Of a stretch of 42,044 bases of DNA, positions 9,116 through 17,450 are shown piece after piece. A program made the position numbers and the translations under genes. How positions within the stretch are numbered: position 1 is the first letter of the stretch; every line of letters begins with the position of its first letter. Source of the DNA: an uncultured Erysipelotrichaceae bacterium (GTDB lineage Bacteria; Bacillota_I; Bacilli_A; RFN20; CAG-826); NCBI GenBank assembly GCA_902800905.1, contig CADCGC010000014.1:1-42044 (forward strand), read 5' to 3'. Under the pieces are notes generated by a model that made no database searches, was not told the origin of the DNA, and saw only the letters and a list, made by a program, of their open reading frames with translations.

Positions 9116-9430
9116 TTAGTTCCTTAGTGTCACAGTAATTGTCACTGTTCCATCTTTTAAAGCTGAAACTACACCATTTGCGACTGTCGCATAATCATTA
9201 TCGCTACTACTCCAAGTAACATTACTATTTGTTGCATCGCTTGGACTAACAGTGGCTCTTAATGTAAATGAATCACCAACAGTGACAGTTTTTGAAGTCT
9301 CATTTAAAGAAACACCAGTAGCATGAACATCAGTGTCAACTGGATCATTGTTCCCTGAACTTGCAGGATTACAGCTAAAGAGCATTCCTAAAGACAATAA
9401 CGTTGGAATTAAGTATTTAACTGTTTTCAT
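9116..9430 (-). CDS. Short lipoprotein with a truncated Big_2 Ig-like domain (N-terminal fragment)
   Basis: 104 residues from the ATG at 9430, chosen because AAAGGAG lies 8 bases before it and it opens a lipoprotein signal peptide (MKTVKYLIP..., lipobox LFSC). After a Gly/Asn/Asp linker comes a bacterial Ig-like Big_2 domain: TGVSLNE, TVTVGDSFTLRATVSPSDAT, VTWSSSD, ATVANGVVSALKDGTVTITVT. The domain normally ends with one further strand (TATCTVTV-like), which is absent; instead a stop follows TLRN. The next reading frame, one register away, runs on from the same place. This is therefore probably the N-terminal fragment of a broken larger lipoprotein. Confidence 0.75.
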   Translation of the reverse strand: MKTVKYLIPTLLSLGMLFSCNPASSGNNDPVDTDVHATGVSLNETSKTVTVGDSFTLRATVSPSDATNSNVTWSSSDNDYATVANGVVSALKDGTVTITVTLRN

Positions 9431-9463
9431 ATTGTTTCGCTCCTTTAATGAGATAAGGCGCAA

Positions 9464-9486
9464 AGGCTTAGCCGTATAGGCCAAGC
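9464..9486 (-). promoter_or_regulatory. Leader hairpin between two surface-protein genes
   Basis: GGCTT-A-GCC pairs with GGC-C-AAGCC around a GTATA loop, in the 86-base gap between the large secreted protein and the Ig-domain lipoprotein. There is no run of T after it on the minus strand, so it does not look like a standard terminator. It may be an attenuator or an mRNA-processing or stabilising structure. Confidence 0.4.
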
Positions 9487-9516
9487 CCCTGCACCAATAA
9501 ATTATTTTGATGATAA

Positions 9517-12500
9517 TTAAGCAGCTATGATAACGAGGTTAGAAATAACAACTTTATCTTGGCCAGAGTTACCAGAACTATCCTTTGTATATTCAAATTT
9601 AAGGACTGTTCCAGCTGTGTATTGTGTTGCAGCAAAACTCTTACTGACTTCACCAGATTCAGTTAAAACAGTTGAACTATCTGCTTTGAAATAGAATTTA
9701 TCCCATGAAGCTTCTGAAGAAACAACATAGTCGAAACTGACTGTTGCATCAACCGCTAAAGTGAGATAGATCTTTGAAGTTGTGCTACTAGCGCCAGCGT
9801 TACCAGAGGTAAATGAACCTTCGCTATATGTGAATTGATATGCGTTTCCATTTACTTCGATATTGCTAAATAATCCTGGATATAATGCATCAATTTCATT
9901 AGCTAAATCGTTTCTATATTTACCAGTTAATTTAGCGTAAACATTAGTGTCGGCATTAATTGTTGCACCACTTTCAATTGACTGAGTTAATTCAGCATCA
10001 GTGAACCAACCTTCAAATCCTGTGTAATAGGTTGTATTTAAGTTACTTAATGTGAGCGAAGCACCTTTATCAATAACTTTGGTTTCTGTTGCAGCTGCAT
10101 CAGGACCATTTGCAAAGATTTGAACGGTAACTGTTTCGACCCAGTGAGCGTGGATTGTTGTATCAACTGTGATACCATTTGCAAACACAAATGGAACATC
10201 ATAGTTTGTAGTTGTGTACCAACCATCGAAACGATAACCATCTCTTACTGGATCTGCAATCTTAGTAATTGCTTCACCAGCAACAACTTCTGCCACATAA
10301 TCATCAACATCGTAATCGAAATCATATGTTAATGAGACGTGAGTAAGTTCGGCAAATGATAAATTCTTAATCTTAGCCATATCAATGCCGCCATTACCAC
10401 CACTATCTTTGCGGTATTCAAATTTAATAACGTTACCTGCGGTTAAGACATATGACTTATGTTCAAATTCAGTCATTGAACTACCACCAACTTTGAATGT
10501 TGATGCGTAAGAACTGCCTTTTTGATTGAGGGTATAGACTGCTAAATAGTCCCAATTTTGGCCTTCTGATGTACAGAAGTAATCAAAGCTAACTTGAGCA
10601 TCTTTTTTAAGTTCAATAGAGAATGAACTTGAAGAACTGCCAATGCCTTTATTTGTACTGATAATTTCATCACTATCTTTAACAAAGTGATATGTATCAG
10701 AGGCGAAGATATCGTTAATATATTCACTCCATGTAGAATCTAATTCATTGAAGAGATTGCTTTGATATTTACCAGCTAACTTAGCATAGATGTTTGTGTC
10801 AGCATTGATAACATCACCAGAGGTAAATGGAACTGTGCATGCTGCATCAGTGAACCAACCTTCAAATCCGTTATAGTAGGTGTATTCGCCTGAAGTATAT
10901 GTTGGGTTTGCTAAGTTATATGCTGTACCAGCATCGATTGTTTCTGTGCTTGTTGGATCTGCATCTGGTCCATTTGCATAAACTTTAACTGTGGCTTCTT
11001 CAGCGACTTCAGTAAAGTTGAATGTGAATGGAGATGTTCCGGAAGATGTAGAAATCTTGAGGAAGTATTCACCAGCCGCTAAATCATAAACTTTGTCTTT
11101 TGCAGTTCTACCAGCGGAGTAGTTAACGATTTCATCACTTGAATTGTATAAAACAAATTGTGGTTTTTGTGATGAATAACCAGTTTGGTTATAAATTGTT
11201 GTAGAGCTTGTTAAACGATATTTCTTTGCTTCCGCAGTGAATTTGTACCATCTATCTGTAAATTCAGCAACGTGAGTAACTGTTTCATCTGTTCCGTCAA
11301 GAGGAATTTCTTTGGCGGAAGATTTTGCGTATGTAGGTGCAATTTCAGAAGAAATAGTAATTGTTGATGATGTATCATCACTATTACATGTGAATGCAAA
11401 GTAATATGTTGTTCCAGCATCAAAATGAACAATTTTGCTTGCTGGAGCACTTGAAGAGTTGAATGAAGATACCACTGCTGTCCATGTGTTTCCGGAAATT
11501 GTTCCAATACTTAAACCAGCCCATTTATTTGCTGAGTGAGTAACAAAATAATCACCTGAAACTTCTGGAATATATGTTGCCCAAGTAACGCCTTTTCTTG
11601 AAATAGCAACTGGGTTTTCGTCTAAGACTCTTGCAGTTGTAAAGTCTTTGCCATCATTAGCAGAAACTTCACTAAAGGCGACAGTGAATTCGCCATATCT
11701 GCTGCTGTAATTTGTTACACCAGTAAATCCAACGACAGCAGATTCGCCATTAGCGATTCTAACTTTCATGAATTCGTTAATACCATATGTGGATGTTGCT
11801 GTTGGAGTTGCCTTAACATCATTTGATGCAGTTGATCCTGTTGAAACATTAACTTCACTGCCCTCATTGTTATATGCCTTGAAATAAACATATTCGCTAA
11901 ATGAACTGGCAGCTGCTGTAATTGTTGCAATTGCAACCATATCATGATCAGCAGAAATTCTGAAATATCCAACTGGCATATCTTCATCGGTTGTAAAGCT
12001 ATAAGATTGTCCAATTATTGCATCGATTGGGTCTGCAAATGATGCTCCGTTTGGACAATCCTCAAAATGAGCATAGATAGTTACATCGCCAGCAGCGTTG
12101 AATGGGAATATAACTTCGTTTCCACCTGTAGCTGCATCGTACCAACCAACGAATTTCTTTGTTGGATCATCTGCAACTGGTTTTCCTGGATTGGAAACTG
12201 GTTTTCCTGTAATGACATTAACAACTTTGCTATCATCATCTCCTGTTAAAGAAGCATCAGCAAAGCTGAATGTAATTTGACTAATTGTTGTATCACTACA
12301 AATAACACTAGCGTTAGTTGTGAAACTAGAATTAGTCCAATAGTTAGAACTTCCTGGAGCGGAAAGTAAACTTGCCCATTCTGCTTCAGTTCCTTCGTAG
12401 TTAACAACTAATCCACTTGGCCAACTGCTACAGATTCCTGGAAGTTTTTCAACATCATAGGAAACATTAATAGTTTTTAAATTTGATGAAAATGAAATAG

Positions 12501-13428
12501 ATGAAGAAACGGTTAAGTTTTTTGAATGAATGTTTAAAGTTGTAACATTCTTTGGAGCTGAATTACTTGTAGCACTTACTAGATTAAGTGGATAAGTGAA
12601 TTCAGTCATTTGGTTTGCGGTATAGAAGGTGTAATTGCCGAAAGCTGTAACAGTATTTGGAATATACACTTCGCTCATAATTGTATTGTTTTCAAAAACA
12701 CCGGTTGAGCCTTCTGGGATTAATGCAGTAACAGGGGCAAGGCCGTTGACACCATCGTCGTAGAAATCAGGAACGATAGCCTTTTTAACGGAATTAGTGT
12801 TGCTGCTTCTCTTCATTGAATAAGCGCCTGCTGAATATACGAATGTAAATCCGTTTGCAACTTCATTTCCATCTGCGTCTAAAGCGATTGGACCATAGTC
12901 TTTTGTTGAACATCCAAATTCAATATTGATTGAGTCAATAGTGACTTCATTTGTAGCAACAATTTTGAAGTAGTTTGCACCTGCAACTTCAACACCTGCT
13001 CCACTAGCGGATGCTAAATCAACTTTATTAGGCATATAAGCTGAGGTAGGACCGTAGTACAAGAAAGCGTCATTTGCAACTGCGTTAGATGTTACTTTGA
13101 TTAAAGTGATGTCATTAATTGGATCTGAGTTAGCGTAGAATCCTTTTGGAAGAATCTTGCCAACTTTGCCAGAAACAACCGCCATGTTCTTATAAACAAA
13201 GTTAACAGCGTTACCTAAGTTTGTTCTTACTTCAACTGAATTGGTTTTTAAGGAACCAACTGAAGCTGCACCATTAGTGCTAAGAAGAACTGTACCATAG
13301 GTTGGGACATTAGCTCTTAATTTGCTTGCTGTATTGCTAATATCAAAGGCTGGTAAAGCAGCGACAACTAATCCGAAGAAAGTTGTAACAGAAGCAATAA
13401 GAATAAACTTTTTAGTTTTTGTCTCCAT
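9517..13428 (-). CDS. Large secreted multidomain surface protein (LRR_5 plus InlB B-repeats)
   Basis: 1303 residues from the ATG at 13428, chosen because AAAGGAG lies 10 bases upstream and a signal peptide follows (METKTKKF then a hydrophobic core; no lipobox). Around 220-350 there is a BspA-type leucine-rich segment (LIPEG, VYIPNTVTAFGNYTF). Four Listeria-Bacteroides (InlB_B/Flg_new) repeats follow, recognised by GWY/GWF cores: FVGWYD about 420, GFEGWFTD about 860, FDGWYTT about 1070, GFEGWFTD about 1140. The C-terminal third is a duplicated module: an InlB repeat, an N(E/D)-x-(L/I)D linker, then a beta domain with SFDY and KFEYxKDSxGNxG. There is no LPXTG motif, membrane anchor or lipid anchor, so attachment is unexplained. 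Probable adhesin or matrix protein; function inferred from domains only. Confidence 0.85.
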   Translation of the reverse strand: METKTKKFILIASVTTFFGLVVAALPAFDISNTASKLRANVPTYGTVLLSTNGAASVGSLKTNSVEVRTNLGNAVNFVYKNMAVVSGKVGKILPKGFYANSDPINDITLIKVTSNAVANDAFLYYGPTSAYMPNKVDLASASGAGVEVAGANYFKIVATNEVTIDSINIEFGCSTKDYGPIALDADGNEVANGFTFVYSAGAYSMKRSSNTNSVKKAIVPDFYDDGVNGLAPVTALIPEGSTGVFENNTIMSEVYIPNTVTAFGNYTFYTANQMTEFTYPLNLVSATSNSAPKNVTTLNIHSKNLTVSSSISFSSNLKTINVSYDVEKLPGICSSWPSGLVVNYEGTEAEWASLLSAPGSSNYWTNSSFTTNASVICSDTTISQITFSFADASLTGDDDSKVVNVITGKPVSNPGKPVADDPTKKFVGWYDAATGGNEVIFPFNAAGDVTIYAHFEDCPNGASFADPIDAIIGQSYSFTTDEDMPVGYFRISADHDMVAIATITAAASSFSEYVYFKAYNNEGSEVNVSTGSTASNDVKATPTATSTYGINEFMKVRIANGESAVVGFTGVTNYSSRYGEFTVAFSEVSANDGKDFTTARVLDENPVAISRKGVTWATYIPEVSGDYFVTHSANKWAGLSIGTISGNTWTAVVSSFNSSSAPASKIVHFDAGTTYYFAFTCNSDDTSSTITISSEIAPTYAKSSAKEIPLDGTDETVTHVAEFTDRWYKFTAEAKKYRLTSSTTIYNQTGYSSQKPQFVLYNSSDEIVNYSAGRTAKDKVYDLAAGEYFLKISTSSGTSPFTFNFTEVAEEATVKVYANGPDADPTSTETIDAGTAYNLANPTYTSGEYTYYNGFEGWFTDAACTVPFTSGDVINADTNIYAKLAGKYQSNLFNELDSTWSEYINDIFASDTYHFVKDSDEIISTNKGIGSSSSSFSIELKKDAQVSFDYFCTSEGQNWDYLAVYTLNQKGSSYASTFKVGGSSMTEFEHKSYVLTAGNVIKFEYRKDSGGNGGIDMAKIKNLSFAELTHVSLTYDFDYDVDDYVAEVVAGEAITKIADPVRDGYRFDGWYTTTNYDVPFVFANGITVDTTIHAHWVETVTVQIFANGPDAAATETKVIDKGASLTLSNLNTTYYTGFEGWFTDAELTQSIESGATINADTNVYAKLTGKYRNDLANEIDALYPGLFSNIEVNGNAYQFTYSEGSFTSGNAGASSTTSKIYLTLAVDATVSFDYVVSSEASWDKFYFKADSSTVLTESGEVSKSFAATQYTAGTVLKFEYTKDSSGNSGQDKVVISNLVIIAA

Positions 13429-13451
13429 TTGTTTTTTTCTCCTTTCTGTTA

Positions 13452-13469
13452 TATAGGCGAGCGTGCCTA
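13452..13469 (-). promoter_or_regulatory. 5'-leader hairpin of the large secreted protein
   Basis: ATAGGC (13452-13457) and GCCTAT (13464-13469) form a 6-bp stem with a 6-base loop. It lies between the predicted promoter and the ribosome binding site. It may stabilise the mRNA or take part in regulation; no known riboswitch is recognised. Confidence 0.35.
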
Positions 13470-13489
13470 TAAAAATAAAATTTGCCTTA

Positions 13490-13519
13490 ATAATATGCCT
13501 AATTATTCGTGCGTGTAAA
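13490..13519 (-). promoter_or_regulatory. Sigma-A-type promoter of the large secreted protein
   Basis: On the minus strand TTTACA (13514-13519) is followed 18 bases later by TATTAT (13490-13495), about 60 bases before the start codon. A terminator lies just upstream, so this promoter would be needed for expression. Confidence 0.6.
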
Positions 13520-13572
13520 GATTTTTTGAAATAAAAAATTGAAGTTTTTAATAAACAAATAATGGGTGAAAT

Positions 13573-13596
13573 AAAAAAGGTAACCAAAGGTTACCT
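13573..13596 (-). terminator. Rho-independent terminator of the Ig-like lipoprotein gene
   Basis: AGGTAACC and GGTTACCT form a perfect 8-bp stem with an AAA/TTT loop (13578-13596). Read on the minus strand it is followed by TTTTTT. It lies 17 bases after the stop of the lipoprotein at 13614-14219. Confidence 0.88.
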
Positions 13597-13613
13597 AATT
13601 TTCAGTTTACTTT

Positions 13614-14219
13614 TTAGTAGTAGTAAACGTTTACTATTTTTAATGTGAATCCGCTTGTTGAAACAGTAGCAGACGCCACACCAACAGGAGTCTCATATGT
13701 GAAGATAACTTTTTTTAATGTTTCTTTCACTTCTTTGGTTGCTCCTTGGAAATTTAATGACTTAAGGTTTTCAAATGATGATGAGATTTTGCTATAGGTC
13801 ATATCGTCATGAGCGTAGAACTCAAGTTTTGTAACTTTCTTTCCGTTTTCATTAGAAATTTCAATTAATTGATTTTGGAATAAGGCAACTGGATAGAATT
13901 TTCCATCATCTTTACCGTCATAAGTGACTGTCGCGTTTTTCATGCCGCTTGTAGAAGTACTTGGAATATTAAAAGTACATTCACTATGAGGAACGGTCTT
14001 TGAGGTTCCGTCACTCATATACGCTGTAACAACTAAGCCATTTAAGCTGACTTCTTCGTTGATTTCATATTCTGTCTTAGTTAATCCAGAGGCAGAAATA
14101 GAAACAACACTTGCCACCACTTCTCCTGAATCATCTGGATTTATAGGGGTTGAATTTGCAGGTGTACAACTAAAAAGTAGTAACGCCGAGGGTACTAATA
14201 ATAGAAATTTTGCTTTCAT
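13614..14219 (-). CDS. Lipoprotein with a bacterial Ig-like domain
   Basis: 201 residues. Lipoprotein signal peptide MKAKFLLLVPSALLLFSC with lipobox LFSC, then a short Pro/Asn/Asp linker. Residues about 45-105 match the Big_3-type Ig-like domain (EYEINEEVSLNGLVVTAYMSDG, then SGMKNATVTYDG), common in surface proteins of low-GC Gram-positives. The C-terminal half is unrecognised, with a possible small sheet (VTKLEFYAHDD, KKVIFTYETP). The start is preceded by AAAGGA. It is monocistronic: a terminator follows it, and the divergent VanZ-like gene starts 110 bases upstream. Function unknown; surface display is inferred. Confidence 0.83.
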   Translation of the reverse strand: MKAKFLLLVPSALLLFSCTPANSTPINPDDSGEVVASVVSISASGLTKTEYEINEEVSLNGLVVTAYMSDGTSKTVPHSECTFNIPSTSTSGMKNATVTYDGKDDGKFYPVALFQNQLIEISNENGKKVTKLEFYAHDDMTYSKISSSFENLKSLNFQGATKEVKETLKKVIFTYETPVGVASATVSTSGFTLKIVNVYYY

Positions 14220-14232
14220 AGGAACATATCCT

Positions 14233-14253
14233 TTTACGTGTGTGAAACGTAAA
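14233..14253. promoter_or_regulatory. Perfect 7-bp inverted repeat in a divergent promoter region
   Basis: TTTACGT (14233-14239) and ACGTAAA (14247-14253) are separated by 7 bases. The repeat lies between the Ig-like lipoprotein and the VanZ-like gene, just upstream of the lipoprotein's ribosome binding site. It could be an operator or an RNA hairpin; the binding protein is unknown. Confidence 0.45.
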
Positions 14254-14329
14254 TACTATATTTATATAAATGTAAGATTGTTTTCTAATTGTTTTTACCG
14301 ATTCTAGTTTTTTAAAATAAAATAATAAT

Positions 14330-16120
14330 ATGCTCGAAAAGTTCAAACACAAACGCCCAATTACTTACATATCACTAGTGATATATGTTCTTTTAACAGC
14401 GTTTATTATCGTTGAATCTTGTTTAAGTTCTTCCGTTTCTGGTGGACAGAGTAATTTGTTTGCACAAATATCAGCGTTCTTTGTCAATTTGTTCAAAGGT
14501 CCACAAACAGTGGAAGTTATTAAACCAAGCGAATTTGGTGGGATTGATGATAGCAACTATGTTGGAGTTGGAAGTGATGAAATCCCAAATATTGTTATTG
14601 GCACCACTACTAGACTTGTCATCAATATTAAATATCCAAACAAAAGCAAGAGTGATGATGCCTATGACAATGAATGGACATACACAAAAGCTCTTGGTAA
14701 TGGAGACGACTATAACTTAGTGGCTAGTAACCCAGCATTAAAAGAAGGCAACTTTGACTACACGATTAGAATTGTCGCTAACAATATGGGTAGTGAGTTA
14801 TATTCTGTTAAATTCAAATTCGCAAATAAGATTGATTATGAATACAAGTTCCATATCGTTGATTTAGTCAAACCAAAAGACAATCAATACGAGGCAAAAC
14901 TCGTAAGAGACCACTTAAATATCAACGAATCAATTAAGATAGACACTAAATTTGTTGATCCTGACGGAGCAAGAAACGATACATATATTAGAAGATATCT
15001 TGATGAATCAAAAATCGATAGAGATTCTTCAAATAAAGAAGTAGCGACAATCGATGATAATGGAGTCATCTTTGCTAAAGGAGAAGGCACTACCAATATC
15101 ACGTTCGGAAAATATACTTTCCCGATTACTGTATCAAGTACAGTTAATGATCTTCCTACATATTTAACGTTAAGTACTGACCCAAACAGTAATGAAAATC
15201 CATGCCTATTAGATTACGACTATATCTTTGAAAACGGAGAAGATTCAAATAACTATTCAGCAGTCGTTAAAGCCGATATTAACGATAATTCTGTCTCCTG
15301 GTCAATTGACGATGAATTAGGCGCTAAAATTGCACCATATAAATATGATAAAGATGGTTATCCAGTATATTTTGATGAGTTAGGTAAACCCACAATTAGA
15401 CTAGCGGGGTATCGTAAAGGTGGAAACCTTACTCTAACTTGTACCTCCAATTCAAATCCAGCGTTAATGCAAACAAAATCGTTTAATGTTCAAGAAGCAA
15501 CTGCAACCGAAATAACCGTTAATGTCATTAATGACATTGAAATAAATGTTAATGACCAGCAAGTTGTTTTCGTTTCTGCAATTAGTCCAAAGAATGTTTT
15601 CAATCGTTCAATAAATGTTACCGTTAGTGATACCTCTGTCATTCAAGTTGTTAATAACAATACTGAATCAGTTATCTTAAAGGCAATTAAGTTAGGAACA
15701 TGCCATGTAACAGTAAAATCATTATCAAATGATTCTTTGATTCAAGAGTTTGACATCACCACTAAAGCAAAACAAGCGATTAATGATGATAACTATACCA
15801 ATTTCCATAGTTTTGTTAGAAAGTTCTTAGGACACTTCCTCCTATTTATGGTCACTGCAATATTTGGTTCAATCTTCTTTATTACTTTCTTTGAAGATAA
15901 AAAGAAGTTTAAGTTGGGTGCTCCTATAGCGTTAGGCATTGGTTTTGTTACTTCTGCTCTTAGTGAACTTATTCAATATTTTGTCCCTACAAGAGCAGGA
16001 ACTTGGATGGATATCGGAATAGACTTTGCTGGATATTTTGTTGGAGTTCTTGCATGTTATTTAATTCTTTTGTTTGTTATTTGGATTAAGAAAAGAAAGA
16101 AAAAAGACCCACAGGAGTGA
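14330..16120 (+). CDS. VanZ-family membrane protein with a large extracellular Ig-like insertion
   Basis: 596 residues. A transmembrane helix lies at about 12-31; residues about 495-590 contain the rest of a VanZ fold: FVRKFLGHFLLF, a second and third helix, then ELIQYFVPTRAGTWMDIGID and a last helix, ending in a Lys/Arg-rich tail. VanZ proteins are normally 150-200 residues. Here about 450 polar residues are inserted between the first and second VanZ helices and should face outside. The insert contains Big_2-like Ig segments (VATIDDNGVIFAKGEGTTNITF near 240-265; TEITVNVINDIEINVNDQQ through LGTCHVTVKS near 395-475). VanZ confers teicoplanin resistance in enterococci, but for most homologues the role is unknown. 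No ribosome binding site is seen before the ATG; the leader is almost pure A/T. Confidence 0.82.
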   Translation: MLEKFKHKRPITYISLVIYVLLTAFIIVESCLSSSVSGGQSNLFAQISAFFVNLFKGPQTVEVIKPSEFGGIDDSNYVGVGSDEIPNIVIGTTTRLVINIKYPNKSKSDDAYDNEWTYTKALGNGDDYNLVASNPALKEGNFDYTIRIVANNMGSELYSVKFKFANKIDYEYKFHIVDLVKPKDNQYEAKLVRDHLNINESIKIDTKFVDPDGARNDTYIRRYLDESKIDRDSSNKEVATIDDNGVIFAKGEGTTNITFGKYTFPITVSSTVNDLPTYLTLSTDPNSNENPCLLDYDYIFENGEDSNNYSAVVKADINDNSVSWSIDDELGAKIAPYKYDKDGYPVYFDELGKPTIRLAGYRKGGNLTLTCTSNSNPALMQTKSFNVQEATATEITVNVINDIEINVNDQQVVFVSAISPKNVFNRSINVTVSDTSVIQVVNNNTESVILKAIKLGTCHVTVKSLSNDSLIQEFDITTKAKQAINDDNYTNFHSFVRKFLGHFLLFMVTAIFGSIFFITFFEDKKKFKLGAPIALGIGFVTSALSELIQYFVPTRAGTWMDIGIDFAGYFVGVLACYLILLFVIWIKKRKKKDPQE

Positions 16121-16124
16121 GTCT
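16099..16124 (-). terminator. Terminator of the thioesterase-carbonic anhydrase operon
   Basis: AGACCCAC (16105-16112) pairs with GTGAGTCT (16117-16124) over 8 bp (one G-T pair) around a 4-base loop. On the minus strand it is followed by TTTTTT, which is encoded by the lysine codons at the end of the VanZ-like gene. The terminator therefore overlaps the 3' end of the convergent gene. Confidence 0.85.
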
Positions 16125-16131
16125 AATTAAA

Positions 16132-16635
16132 CTATAAGATTGATACTTTACCAGTTTCAATATCGTAAAGCATTGATGCGATTGTTCCCTTATAATTTGG
16201 GAACTTTTCTTTTAAACAATAAGCTTCTTTGATCGAATTTGTTTTGCTTGCTTCAACTTCATCAGTAATATCTAGGATATTATTTTGAATTCTTGAAATA
16301 ATTGGTCTTAAATATTTTCCGTTCTCTTTATGAATTGAAGCATGGATTGCTCCACAATGAGTATGACCTAAGACAACCACTAATGGGATATGTAAATGTT
16401 CAATGCCATATTCAACACTCGCGAGTTCACCTTCATTTATTACGTTGCCTGCGGTTCTAATTACAAATATTTCACCCAAATCACTTTGAAATATAGCTTC
16501 TGGCACCACTCTTGAATCCGAACAAGTAATAATTAACGCGTAGGGAGTTTGTCCTTTTGCTAATTTTACTAATTTATCTTTAAGATCGCTTTGGCTTAAA
16601 TATTTATTATTCTTATCAATCAATTTGTTAATCAT
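16132..16635 (-). CDS. Beta-class carbonic anhydrase
   Basis: 167 residues. It interconverts CO2 and bicarbonate in the cytoplasm. Zinc ligands are Cys38 (in CSDSRV), His91 and Cys94 (in GHTHCGA), and the Asp40-Arg42 catalytic dyad is present, so all key residues are conserved. It is shorter than the E. coli Can protein (about 220) and close to the short beta-class forms of Gram-positives. Its ATG lies 2 bases after the stop of the thioesterase gene with only a weak ribosome binding site, so translation is probably coupled. Bicarbonate supplied to acetyl-CoA carboxylase would link it to fatty acid synthesis and so to its neighbour; that link is inference. Confidence 0.93.
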   Translation of the reverse strand: MINKLIDKNNKYLSQSDLKDKLVKLAKGQTPYALIITCSDSRVVPEAIFQSDLGEIFVIRTAGNVINEGELASVEYGIEHLHIPLVVVLGHTHCGAIHASIHKENGKYLRPIISRIQNNILDITDEVEASKTNSIKEAYCLKEKFPNYKGTIASMLYDIETGKVSIL

Positions 16636-16637
16636 TA

Positions 16638-17351
16638 TTATCTTTTCTCAAATTCTAATTCCGCGATGAAATGTAAACTTCCATCAACAACTCCCTTGAT
16701 ACATTCAGGGTTATCACCATCTTTATATAGTTCAACTATATCTGTTGGTTTAATCTCTTTATCGTAGTTAATGGTAATTCTTTTAATTCTTTTATCTTTT
16801 AAGAAATCATTGTCATGTAAATTTAAAATATATTCGATATAAGAAGTATTATTTAAATGTCCGTTTAAATCGATATCTGTGTAATTTACTTTTCTCTTCT
16901 CTACTAAAGTAGAAGCATTAGACGCTACTTTGAGTGGTAAAGGAATATCTTCTTTAATACTTTCAGCTTTAATAGCAGGGAAGTGAGGAGGTTTAACTGA
17001 CACTCTTCTAGTATCTTTATCAATTAAAGCCCACATCGAACTAGCGGAAATAATTAAATTCTTATGTTTGTCATATATTTCATAATAACGAGGAAAGATA
17101 AATGATTTTTGTTCGCCAGGATGAGTGGTCACTAAAATTTCTTCATCTAATTTAGGGGTACGATATATTTGAACTTCAAATCTAATAACAACCCAAAGCA
17201 AATTATGTTTCATTAAATCCGCATGACTTGCTTTTAATGTAGCGACGTGATTAGAGCCAATAACTTGTAGGAACTTAAATAAATTGGATAATCTGAGCTC
17301 TAAATTGCTATCAACATCGACAGATGTAATTAATACTTTTTCTTTATACAT
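16638..17351 (-). CDS. Acyl-ACP thioesterase (FatA/FatB family)
   Basis: 237 residues with a double hot-dog fold. It hydrolyses acyl-acyl carrier protein to free fatty acid. The N-terminal hot-dog holds WVVIRFEVQIYRTPKLDEEI and SSMWALIDKDTRR; the C-terminal hot-dog holds the catalytic signature DIDLNGHLNNTSYIEYIL, with Asp161, Asn163 and His165 in the positions of the plant and bacterial catalytic residues. Length is normal for the bacterial family. The start has an AGGAAA site. It is the first gene of a two-gene operon with carbonic anhydrase. Other known members release fatty acids for membrane lipids in organisms that have a type II synthase, so this organism probably makes its own fatty acids. 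Confidence 0.9.
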   Translation of the reverse strand: MYKEKVLITSVDVDSNLELRLSNLFKFLQVIGSNHVATLKASHADLMKHNLLWVVIRFEVQIYRTPKLDEEILVTTHPGEQKSFIFPRYYEIYDKHKNLIISASSMWALIDKDTRRVSVKPPHFPAIKAESIKEDIPLPLKVASNASTLVEKRKVNYTDIDLNGHLNNTSYIEYILNLHDNDFLKDKRIKRITINYDKEIKPTDIVELYKDGDNPECIKGVVDGSLHFIAELEFEKR

Positions 17352-17405
17352 AATCTATATTTCCTGAGAATAACTTTACTCTAGTTTTGTTACATTAACA
17401 ACAAA

Positions 17406-17438
17406 CAAAAATGTGATGGAGAATTAACTCCACCACAT
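17406..17438 (-). terminator. Rho-independent terminator of clpB
   Basis: An 11-bp stem, ATGTGATGGAG (17411-17421) against CTCCACCACAT (17428-17438), with a 6-base loop and one G-T pair, followed on the minus strand by TTTTTG. It lies 12 bases after the clpB stop. Confidence 0.93.
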
Positions 17439-17450
17439 CGTTTTGTTTAG

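Noticed and set aside
14330-16120. Recoding of TGA as tryptophan, as in Mycoplasma
   Set aside because: TGA is used as a stop at the end of the VanZ-like gene, and tryptophans throughout the window are TGG.
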